Below, piece by piece: positions 13,509 to 25,500 of a DNA stretch of 64,000 nt. The DNA is from Bombyx mori (lineage: Eukaryota; Arthropoda; Insecta; Lepidoptera; Bombycidae). The stretch is taken from contig NC_085116.1 of NCBI RefSeq assembly GCF_030269925.1, positions 6,882,001 to 6,946,000 on the forward strand, given 5' to 3'. The position numbers and the translations under genes are program-made. The notes under the pieces are model-generated. The model ran no database searches, was not told the DNA's origin, and saw only the letters and a program-made list of their open reading frames with translations. The first letter of the stretch is position 1; every line of letters starts with the position of its first letter.

Positions 13509-16500
13509 CTTCAGAACAACAAAAAAAAAAAAATTAAAAATCACATAAAAGTAGCATCTATTGACGTAATATAAAAAATAAGAATTTTCGATGTCACAAT
13601 CACATTGAAATGACATGACGGCTGTCCCGCGCTTCAAATTAGAAGGAATTTGCCACAGAAACAGGTAGGGCTATGGATAATTTAATAATCGAAGACATGA
13701 GTGGATGAAAGGGGATATGATACAATTTGTTCATTTTGAGAAAATGGGCAACAAACTTTTGTTACTTGTACTTTTTCTTCGTACATAGCTCCATCGCATG
13801 CAATTTCTAAAAATAGCCTTTAAACCGAGAGATTAAGGTCTAATATTGTTTATAGGCACATAACACCTTCATTCAATGTCAAAACTCAAAAATCTTAAAA
13901 ATGGTACTTAACCCCTTCATCCACTCACATCTTCAATTTACTGTTCTTACTAGTAATTTCTTACTGAATATATGAATATTTAAAATTTATTTTACATAGG
14001 AAATATCTCAAGGTAATATTATTTTCGGTTTCTAAATCTATGTTAATATTTTTTTTGTAACAACCCAAACATTCGTCCCACGTGGTTTACCTGATACACA
14101 TCTAGTAAAATTTATAGGTCACCTCATAAACAAATGAAAAATAGCCTCGATTATGTAATTGAAAAACACAACAATTTACATTATATATAGGATAAGCGTG
14201 ATTTCTTTTTATCTATCTAATATTGTCAATGGTTAGAGAAACGCCTACTTTAGATGTAATATAGTCTTTGTCTATCATTTAATGCCAGTTTGGATAGGTA
14301 CTCTATGCCGTGACTACGAATAAAACGTAATATTTTCAGTCACTAAATTAGCTTTAGCAAAAATTAGCTATGTATCAAACATTTTTGAATTTAATGCTCA
14401 TAGAATTTTTTATTTTTTCTGACTTTTTTTTATAATTTGAATCTATAATATCAAACTAGTCTTACAAAACACATGCTTCTTACCAGCACGATGTGATCGG
14501 AGCAAGAACAAACATTAATATTATTTTAATAAAACGAGCATTAATCTTATTTATTCATAGTAACGTTGATATTACAGTTGTACAAATAAAATAATTAAAT
14601 TGATACACTTTTCTGACTTATTTGCTGTCATAAAAAAAATATTACTAACAAAAACGAATAGTATCTTTGTTAATATACAGTTATGGCAACACTGATGTGT
14701 TTGTAATCCCTAAAATAATTGCGAGTCGAAATATTACAAAATATTAGATATTCACCTTTCCTCTTCAGCCTTGGCTCTCTGTGATTGGACTTGCCTCCTC
14801 ATCTGACCGATCTGAACTTCACTGAGTTTCTCGCGTCGAGCACTAGAATATTCATCAGTACTAAATTTTGACTAAGTTATTGTATTTTAATATTTAATCG
14901 TTTTAGTTTTATACTACTATTGAAACTCACTTGAGGTTTTGTTGTATCTCTTCGTAGTTAACGTAATGACCCGTGGGACCCCAGGCGCTGTCCATAGCCT
15001 GTGTTGCCAGAAATTAAGGAAATTATTTCCCGAGCACATTTAATGATGCTTTGAATCGTCGGCATGTGTACTTTTTAAATAGTTTATGACGTCACAATCA
15101 TAGGATGTATGAAATGACGTATTTTTATTTATTTATTGCATAGATGAGTGCACGAGCTCACAGCCCACCTGGCGCTAAGTGGTTACTGGAGCCCATAGAC
15201 ATCTACAACGTAAATGCATCACCCACCTTTAGATATGAGTTCTAAGGTCTGAGTATCCTTACAACGCTGCCCCATCCTTTAAGCCGAAACGCATTACTGC
15301 TTTACGACAGAAATAGGCAGGGTGATGGTACCTACCCGTGCGGACTCACAAGAGGTCCCGCCACCAGTAAAGAATGAATAGTGTTGATCGTTGTTACCTG
15401 TTGTTGTTGGGTTACAGTGCGGTGCGGCGGCGCGCGGTACGGGGGTGCAGGGGCGGCGGGGGGCGCGGGGTGGCGACGCTGGTTTCGGTCCCCGCTGCCG
15501 CTGCTCTGCCGCGAATGAGACGTCTCCGTCCTAGAGCTGTACACAACAGTCTGAACGTTAGAGGTTTAAAATCAGATAAAAGACAATGCCCATTTTCTAT
15601 GGGCGTTTGGGCCCCTAAAAAAAGTTGTCCTGTCATGATGGTTTTAACTTAATTTGATAGACAAAGAAATATCGTTTCATATTCAGAAAACGATTTTTAT
15701 ATTCTCACCCAGGTTTAAGAGAAATCTGTTTTTTTTCTGCAGCTAAAATTAAGTTGTTAATGGTTTCTTCGAAATCAATAATCGCTCTCATCATTATTTA
15801 CAGTATTAAATAAGTTAATTGTGGTTAATGTTGCTAGAAATAAGCCCTTACGTACATTTTATTATTATTATATCCTCATAATAATAATAAAATGAAATGA
15901 AAATCCGGAAGCCGGCAACGATATTGTTGTTGTTGTTTTTAAATTCACCAATAAGCAGGCAAAGAGCGTAGCCTATACAGCCTAGTCTGTCGAAGTTATA
16001 TATTTTTTATGTCAATAAAAAGCCGGTGTATCTCTTTTTATTGCTTTTTGGGAGTTTTGACGTCAACTCGACGAATACCACATTGACTGAGCATGAGCTT
16101 ACGCAGACCTTTTATACACAATATTACAAATACAAATAATACAAATTACACAATAAACTATTAAAAAAACATTAAAATAAAAATTCAAGTGACGGTTCAC
16201 TCGGGTTGCTGCCAAAATTCTCTGATCATATATAATAAGAATAGAGTAATGGTAGGCCATTGATATTTTTACTAATGGAATTATTAATATCTAAAAATAT
16301 TAAATAATTCATGGTTTTAAGTAATAATTATTATTACAATAAATATTGAATTGAACAAAAATCAACTAAGAAGCCTGTGAATTATAAGCATTAGCTATTT
16401 TTTTTTAATTTGTTGTTCAAGTCACAAACAACTCTTTCGTTTGACAGCATATAGGTTTGCTATAAGGCTGTATGGGCTAAGCCCTTTGCCTATTGGCGAA

Positions 16501-19500
16501 TTTAAAAACTATGGCATGGATAGTTTTGAGATGTTATCAAATAAGTAATTTATTTTTTTGGAAAACAATGCCACGTTGAAAGAAATGTTGACACATAAAC
16601 TAAACAACGTGAAAAAATAAGGCATAGTTTTTCAAGTACAAATAGTTTTGACATAAAGTTGGCCCACTTTTGGGCATTGTCCTTTCTGTTGCTTCAGAAA
16701 GAGTTGGTTTTATTTACACTATTTGCGCGTAATTTCGTCAATAGTACTAACACAATATAATAAACCTTGAACTATATATGTTAAATAAAAAAAAAATAAA
16801 AAAAACGCTGCGCGTGAATGAAGTGAAACTTCTTTTTCGATGTGTATGTAGTATTGTGGTTTACTTCATTTTTCATCCTTAAATCAGATTGCTCTTGTAA
16901 TAGGGAATGCTGTGCACAAGAGATGCGACATCTTCAACATTTATATTATATACTAGCGGCCCGCTCTGGCTCCGCTCGGGTCAACAAAAATTTCAATGAT
17001 ATTTGATGTTGTTTTATTTTTTAAAATAAAAGAACGCTTAAAGCGGAATAACTATAATAGCCAGACATATGCTGTCGCGACACTTTTTGTAAATAATGAT
17101 GTGTTCTACAAAGTCGTAGTACATTATTTTATTCTATCATTAATCGTTTTCGTAGGGCACGCGATGTAAAGAATATTTGAGGTAATTTTTTTACATCTTA
17201 GGTTACATTATTGGAGTTTTAATAAGGATCCCTAATTTTTTTCAAAAAAGATTATAGCTTATGTCACTTGGGAATAGTGTAGCTTCCAAACAGTGAAGAA
17301 TTTTTCAAATCGGTTCAGTAGTTTCGGAGCCTATTTAATACAAACAAACAAACAAATCTTTCCTATTTATAATATTAGTATAAAAGTATAGATATTTTAA
17401 ATTATAGATAGAATAATAAACTTATATTTTTTTTTAAATATAACATTAAAATATTGAACGCTACTCGTTGCGAACGCTCGCACTGGCCTGTAACAGCTGT
17501 ACTCCGCGCATGCGTTCGAGTGCCACGCATTCACTCTCGCTCTCTCTTTCTCGTATGTTAGTGATAAATGTTTAACGCAACCTTGTTGGAGGTCGTATTA
17601 GAAGTTTAACTTCAATATTACGTTTGTTGTTGCGTGTTGTCTTCAGGCCGCTCGTCGAGCCGATTGTGTCGGTCGAGCGCGTCCCTAGAGAGCGACTTCT
17701 CGGAGGCGCGGCCGGGCTGCGAGCGCCCGCACTCGCCTTCAGTCTTCTTGTGGGGCTTCCCTATTCTGCGACACGAATAAAATGTGGACATCAGTCATAT
17801 ATGGCGGTAGGACCTCTTGTGAGTCCGCACGGTTAGGTACCACCACCCTGCCTATTTCTGCCGTGAACCAGTAATTCGTTTCAGTTTGAAGGGTGAGGCA
17901 GCCGTTGTAACTTATAGGTACTGAGACCTTAGAACTTATATCTCAAGGTGGGTGGCGCATTTACATTGTAGATGTCTATGGGCTCCAGTTACCACTTAAC
18001 ACCAGATGGGCTGTGAGATCGTCCAAACATATAAGAAAAAAAAAATTAAAAAATATGAGAGTATTTTGCTTATCATTTAGACGTCCGATAGATTTTAAAT
18101 TGTCATAAATAGGTACTCCTTTTGCGATGCAGGCGCTCACTAAGAACGCATTTTATGTAAACCGTATCCAGAATATACTTGTCGCGCATGTACCAATCAG
18201 AAAAATGTAAAATGTTTGTGCACTTATTTAACGTTTTATATATGAGTCGTCTATTATCAAAGGTGGCAATCTGTGCATTTGGACAAAAAAATGTTATATT
18301 ACATATACAAAAAAATAATAATATAATCGTCTCCTTCAAAGAATACGGTTCAAAATCTGCATTAAATAAAGTATTAACTTAACCTGTTATTTATCTAAGA
18401 TGCCGTTCAGAAGAGTTTTGTGACTGCCAATGGAATACAAAGTCAATAATTCGTTTTTCTGATTTACCAATAACTGTCCAAAAGTCACATTGCCGGCTTT
18501 GATAATAGTCGATTCATATGTAATAAGTTTACCATGGCAACTTTTGCTTAGCGTGAGAGATGAATATAATATTATATTGACGGGTTGATAACTCCAAAAA
18601 AAAAGAGGGAGAGAAAGAGGGGCAGAGACTAATATTTTAACGTACGAACATTTTAATAGCTCACATATTAAAAATCTTTAGTCCATGAAAATGAAAAGAT
18701 ATACAATGGAAACGATACAATAATATATTTAGTTTAAATTTTAAACGCATGTTGCCCATTGTATTATTACCTTATTTGAACCCTTTTTTGAATTAGAGAA
18801 AACGGTCTGCGTATTGGAATAAATAATTCAGTTACTCAAATTGTAAACGGTTTAAAAGCTCAAGTGTACATACATCAAAAAGTTACAGCGATCCTCAGTT
18901 GTAATTTAAATAGGTGAAGTATATTTTTTTCTATATTTTGCAAAGCTTTAATAATATTAGTCTCTGCTGCACATTACACGAAAATCCATGTTAATTTCTT
19001 AGTTTCTCTGAAGTTCAAGTAGTGAATTAGATTTTCACGATTACTTTAGTATAAAACAAACCTGAACATTGTCGATAAGGACTTGAGTAGCGACGGTTTC
19101 TTGTGCGACAGTGAAGATTGTTGAGGCGATCCTCTGATGATATCCGGGCCGGCGTTGTCGTCAGTCAACCAGTGCTTTAACGCTGTAATCAAATTCACTA
19201 TAAGCACGAAAGGTCATTCACAATACTGTTATGATTAATCAAAGTCGGACGTGTTGGATGGACCTATGTATAAAGTAAACGAAATTAAGGTCCGTTAACG
19301 ATGGCCGGGACACTTGGTCAGAGGAAAAGAAAAATGGAACAAAATAACTACACATTGGTACCCAAGGGAAGGCAAGAGGAAAAGAGGCAGGCAACAAAAA
19401 AGATTGGACGATGATATCAGGCAGGTTGCGGGCATAACATGGAGTAGAGTAGCCAGAGAGAGATTAGAATGGAGTAGGCTTTTTAGAGGAGGCCTTTGCC

Positions 19501-22500
19501 AACTGGCAAACGGACTTACAGAAAGTAAAGAAGCACCAAATACGTGCAGTAGTATAAGAAACTTAATTGTATATCTGTTGTCCGAATAAAAGGCTTTGTT
19601 ATTATTATGTATACAGTAAACGAAATTAAGGTCCGTTTTTAATCGTAAATACCAGAAAACTTCAAACGCAGACTTTCAATTTGTCTGTCTGTTTTCGTAC
19701 ATAACAGGTTTCATAATTAAAAATTTCTGCTGTTCAAAAAACCGCGTCGGAGCCCCTTTTAAGAGAACTCAACTTTTTCCCTACCTATTCGATGGTAGCC
19801 TAAAAGGCTATTCCCCCTACGCCCGGACGGGTAGGTGAGCTCACGGGCTCAACTTGAGAGAATTAGCTAACACTAGCTCTAACAAGAGCAGTGCTTCGCG
19901 GAATCTACCACCGAATCGGAATCGCGACCGAGAAACTCATTGGGCTGTCTGTGTCTATGGGTTAGTTCGCTTGTCGAACTCTTCGTCGTAATCGACGAGC
20001 TGAACTCAACTGAGTAGTCGAGGTGATGTCCGTGGGCAGCGTGGGCCCGTCTCTCCTCACACCCTTCCCCGCCAAGCTGTTTTAGTATAGTAAAAAATTA
20101 ATACTTACGTGGGTGCGCTCGCGCATAAATAGGTTCATTTCTGGGATTCCTTTGGTTTTCTTGTATAGCTATCTGGAGTGATTCCAAGCTGGAAGACTTC
20201 CTCATACCGAGTGCGGGACCAACTTGCATTGCTGTTTTAAATAATCATCTTGTTATCAAACTACACGTATTATGGTAAAGATAATTTAGAAATATAACAT
20301 TTATTATAAGTTCATTTATTCTCATCTCATTTAATGTATTTCCCTTTCATATTAATTTCATTTATTTTTATTTAACACCGGACAGAGACGTAAGCTGGCT
20401 TACCAATGTCTGCAATAAAATCCTGCGTCCCATTTGACCGTGATTTTAGGCCGTTGCTCATGTACATCAGCAATGTCAGAATTATAACAAAGTCGTGTTT
20501 CACAGAAGCTACCATCGGATAGGGAACGCGACCCACTGAGAAGATCCGGCGAGAAACTCAGTGGGCAAATTGAATAGTAGTTATAGTTTGAACTCACAAT
20601 GGATGGCCTTGATTTCTTTGATCTTCTTGTAGGTGCCGGTCTGCTTGGCGTCCATGGCGGCGTGTCGCTTCTCGGACATGGAGCGGCGCCCCACGGCGTC
20701 CCGACTGAAGCCCGCCGCGGCTCCGCACTCGCTGCCGGACTCGCCGCCGCCGCTGCCCCTGCACGCACAACACATATAGATAAATTAAAGCACTATCTAA
20801 TCACAAACTTAACTAAACATAGGCTATTTATTTCCTAATATACATACTCATAATCCATATATTAATACGTGAAGCAAAAACTTTGTACCCGTTTTTACGA
20901 AAATTGCGCGGACGGAAGAGTATGAAATTTCCCACATTTATAGAGAATATAGGGAAGGAGTGCAGAACGCAAATTTTTTTTTTAAATTAGATTCGGTCAC
21001 CCCGATGGTCCAATGCAGCCTTTCCCAAAGTGTGCGATAACGCCCCCATATGGGCGCTACAGGCCAAAGGGGGACGCTAAGAGACCCAGAAAAAAAATTG
21101 GAGTGTTATGTAGAGGCGATTTGTAATTTCATCTAGTAGGACTCTTAGACACCGACTGAGCTCTCGCTATAGTGGTTTTTAAGTAGGTGAGAAAATGGGG
21201 GCGCTAAAAAATATATAATAAGTTTGGGAGCCCCTAGTCTAATGGTTAGCGACCTTGACAATGATACTACAGGCATCAGGTTCGATTCCCTGTTGGAGTC
21301 AGGAAGCGTAAAAATATATTATGAGTTAACGTCTGTGTGTACCATACATAATACAGAAGAAAAATTTTCTTGTACTTAAAAATACTATCATTATTTATCA
21401 GCTCAAATAGCAGTGAAACATCAGTTACTTTATTGTATAGGTTTTTTTTCTTAACATCAATTAGTTCAATAAAAACTTGCAAAATCTATCCCACTTGAAA
21501 TGTATTGTTCTGGGAAGATCTAAGATGCCGACATCGCACACCACTAATTAATAGCCAGAGTAACCGCTATCAATGCAGCTCGCTATGAATTAAAAAAAAA
21601 TACACAATTAAAATTAACAAAAGTTATTGAAAGCTTTAGAAATTTAAATTTGACTAAAAGTTATCCATATAGTGGCTTGCCCACACACTCATAATCGCTC
21701 CGATGGAACTGACGTGATGACGTTATGGTCGTCAATAGATATACCGAGCTAAGATGTTTTGAATAATTTTACAGTGCAGCTAGAGAAATATTATTAATAA
21801 ATACGAACTTGGATGAAACACTTCTATGGTAGTAGACTATATTAATAAGGTAGGTATTGAAATGAATTACTTACACTGAAAGAATATAAAAATATTTGTA
21901 TTAAATCTAGAATAACTCACCTCGTCGTACCATAGTCCTCTTCAATGATAACGTTGTGATGAGCCGGCGGCGATCGAGACATATGTACGTGTCCTAGATT
22001 CTGTCTATAATGATGTCCATTCATTTGCGGAACATCGACCTGGGTTGCCATGTAATAGCTCTCGTTTCTTAGTCCCGTCAATCTATCGATCACTGGGTTC
22101 CATCCATCAAGCCGACTCCACTCGAAACTATCCCTTTTGGCGTCGTGAGGTACATCCTTATCTCTCTCTAAATACCCTTTAGTGTCATCGGATTGGTTTG
22201 AGACCCAGCTGCTGTTGTTGTTTATGGTGACTATGGAAGCGTGTTTTTTGGGGCCGGTTCTTGCTTCGTGGCTATCGAAGGCCTCGTTCTTGTTGGCGTC
22301 GTAGTTGTGGTTGTCGGTAGGCTTGTTCTCCTTGTCGCTGGACGTGTATATGACGGTGTTGAAGTTCTGCGAGTTGTCGTTGGAGCTGGTCGTGTCGTTG
22401 CCGTTCGGTGGAGTGTCGTCTTTCCACCTCGCCAGGCTGTCCATACTTTCTGTGGGATTGTGATAAAGTTTGAGAACCATCTAAGATGGTATTAAGTGGT

Positions 22501-25500
22501 ATGGTATCTTTGTATTAAGCCAGAGCGTGGAGAGCAGGAGTGCGATGGTAGATTCTGCGAAGCATTGCTCTTGCTAGGGTTTGTGTTAGCAAATTCTCTC
22601 AGGTTGAATCATGAAAAAATTCGTACCTGCCTGCCGGCTTCGAACAGTGAGAGTATGAGTGAGAGTGAGATTTAGAAGTATTAATAATATTGTACCTGTT
22701 CTCCTGGCGATAGTAAGAGATATACTGCCACTCCTCTGCGGCCGGGCGTGCAGCAACGCCCTTCGCAGTGTCTCCATCGCCTCAGCGTTGGACTGACCCA
22801 CCAACGACACGCCATTCACACTCAGGAGCTGATCGTTCGTATGTAATCTATAATAAAAATAACAAATTTAATTTCATATTTCAATATAGATAAAAAATCT
22901 TTTTAGGGTAGAAATTCATTTAATTTAGTAATTTGTTTGCGCCGTGAAACAGTTTTCCCTGGATTTTTTTTCCAATTACACTTAAGTCCTTTGATCGACG
23001 TAAGTTTATACATTTTTACTTTTTTGTAAAAAAAATCTTTTAATTCTTATTATTGAATTATAAAGTACTTAGTTCAGAGTAAACTGAAAATCGATAAGGC
23101 ACATTTGGAAATCCCCGATATAAATACTCTTAATCATAGGCAACGGGACATCATATGTACATTATTTTACCTAAAGCTTAGTTTACCCAAAAACTAGTAA
23201 ATTTCAATTTATCTTTTTTCGTAAACAAATATGTACAACCAATGTTCCTATATCCGGTTATTATTACTATATTAACGGTACGCAACAGGTTGGCTCTGTC
23301 TCTGGCATTGCTGAATTTCATGAGTGACGGTAACCACTCATCATCATGTGGGCCGTGTACTCGTCTGCCTACAAGGGCAATAAAAAATAATATCCACAAT
23401 TAAGACCAGTTTCATTAATATCATGAAAAAAAAATTGATCTGGTATCGATTTAGCAAAGGTTTGTTACACAAAACTAGGGGTGTGCGAATAATTCTAACT
23501 TACGAATTATTTCGTAATTATTTCTTTCGATTCGAACGATATTCGCACACCCCTACACAAAACATTTATCTTAAAAACAACTTATGCATCACTAACCTTC
23601 CGTCTCGAGATGCAGCTCCGCCGTTTAATACTGATTTGATGAATATACCCAAGTCTTGTGGGTCTGGTCCAACAGTCACTTTGCCTTTAACGCTAATACC
23701 CAGCCCGGCCTTCTCGGAGTCATGAACCGGCACATCAAGTCGAAGTATTAGGCGATTTCTTAAACCTAATATCTGAAACGATATGAACGTATTTTAACCC
23801 GCAACCAAATAAATTATTCCGTTTTTTTATTGCCCTGGAATGCTACAGTGGCTATTTAAAAGTAGTGGCTTAGTAACATTGTAGATATACATTACTGATA
23901 GCAATTGGGGTATAATTTACCGTCCCGCTTGAAATTTACCGCAAAGCAATTATTCATTGCGTTTTAAAGGTTGGAACAGTAATTACAGTAAAGTAGGGTA
24001 TTCCCCCATAGACACAGCCCACTGAGTTTTTCGCCGGATCTTCTCATCCGGCGGTAGATTCTGCGAAACTGCTCTTGTTAGGGTCAGTGTTAGCAACACT
24101 CTCGGTTTGAGTCCCGTGAGCTCACCTAAACGTCAAGGAGAAGCTGATATAGATAGCCTCTCAAGGCTATCAGCATAGGTAGGAAAATAAAAAAAGAGTA
24201 GGGTGGCAACACATTGTGTGTGTGGAAAGCCGTGAAGTCGTCGTGGCCTAACGGATAAGACGTACGGTGCATTCGTGTTGAACGATATGCACCGGTGTTC
24301 GAATCCCGCAGGCGGGTACCAATTTTTCTAATGAAATACGTACTTAACAAATGTTCACGATTGACTTCCACGATGAAGGAATAACATCGTGTAATAAAAA
24401 TCAAACCCGTAAAATTATAATTTGCGTAAATACTGGTGGTAGGACCTCTGGTGAGTCCGCACGGGTAGGTACCACCTCCCTGCCTATTTCAGCCGTGAAG
24501 CAGTAATGCGTTTCGGTTTGAAGGGTGGGGCAGCCGTTGTAACTATACTGAGACCTTAGAACTTATATCTCAAGGTGGGTGGCGCATTTACGTTGTAGAT
24601 GTCTATAGGCTCCAGTAACCACTTAACACCAGGTGGGCTGTGAGCTCGTCCACTCATCTAAGCAATAAAAAAAAAAAAAAAAAAGCCGGCAACCCCCTAA
24701 ATTCGTTCGTCTGTTTTAAACTATGAAAATCTCAGATCGCACGTTTTTTTTTTGCTTCAGCTAGCTTTAATACTCATGAATACTCACAGAGCCCGAAGAA
24801 GTATTTAAAGCGTCTTGTAGCGCACTATCCGGAGTCTGCTCTTTACTCAATAGATCATCTTTGGAAGAGCTCTTCGGTATCCTGCCTCTCATTGAGCTGT
24901 TGGGGTTATTCTGATTGATCGCGTTCACTATACTGGAAACTCGACCATTTTCTGGTCCAGCGCCAGCTTCTGCTTGTTTCGGGGGGTTCGGGGTGCCGAT
25001 GGCTTTCTCCACGTATTTTGTTGGACTTTGTTGGGGCTCTACCCTCTGAAATGAAGTTTAAGCTCATGTAAGCGAGTATATTTTAACATACCGATATTAT
25101 AATTTAAGTTAATTGCGTAGGTTCAATTCTGACACAACAGACTTATTAAATGAAAACGAATAAATATGTGAACATTAAGAAAGCTTGAGAAACTTATGGG
25201 AAGATACTTATCAAGTGGTTGTTTTTGTTAAGTGGAAGAAAGAATGAATGATATTTATTTAATTTGTTAAAATTGTCTATTATTAGAGCGATTTAAATCC
25301 TGTCAACCAATAGACATCACGACAAAAGATTCTTTAGAAGATACTCAAAATTGGTATGAATTTAAAAACGTTATTTTGCGTAACGCAGAGAATAATTTTT
25401 AAATTTAGCCACTATTTTAAATATGCTACCTGTGTCCGATTAGGAACAGTTCTCTCAATGACGATGTCGACAGTGGAGTCGGTGGGAGTGTTCCTCAGCA

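Larger units (their letters stand above)
15537..17621 (-). other. baz intron 16
   Basis: A 2.1-kb intron. It holds a (GTT)n run near 15925-15940, a lepidopteran repeat at 16953-17395 and a GC-richer block at 17461-17580 with a CT-rich microsatellite. No coding segment was recognised. Confidence 0.5.

Noticed and set aside
15374..15652. 92-codon plus-strand frame
   Set aside because: Antisense shadow of the GC-rich exon 17.
20400..20768. 122-codon minus-strand frame
   Set aside because: Runs through exon 13 in the wrong frame and into a Bm1 fragment; the homologous frame is the one with FSRDAVGRRSMSEK.
20599..20838. 79-codon Gly/Ala-rich plus-strand frame
   Set aside because: Antisense shadow of the GC-rich exon 13.
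22241..22495. 84-codon Val/Gly-rich plus-strand frame
   Set aside because: Antisense shadow of baz exon 12.
24231..24320. Possible tRNA gene
   Set aside because: Has A and B boxes but is the head of a composite SINE with linker, tail and poly-A, and is repeated elsewhere in fragments.
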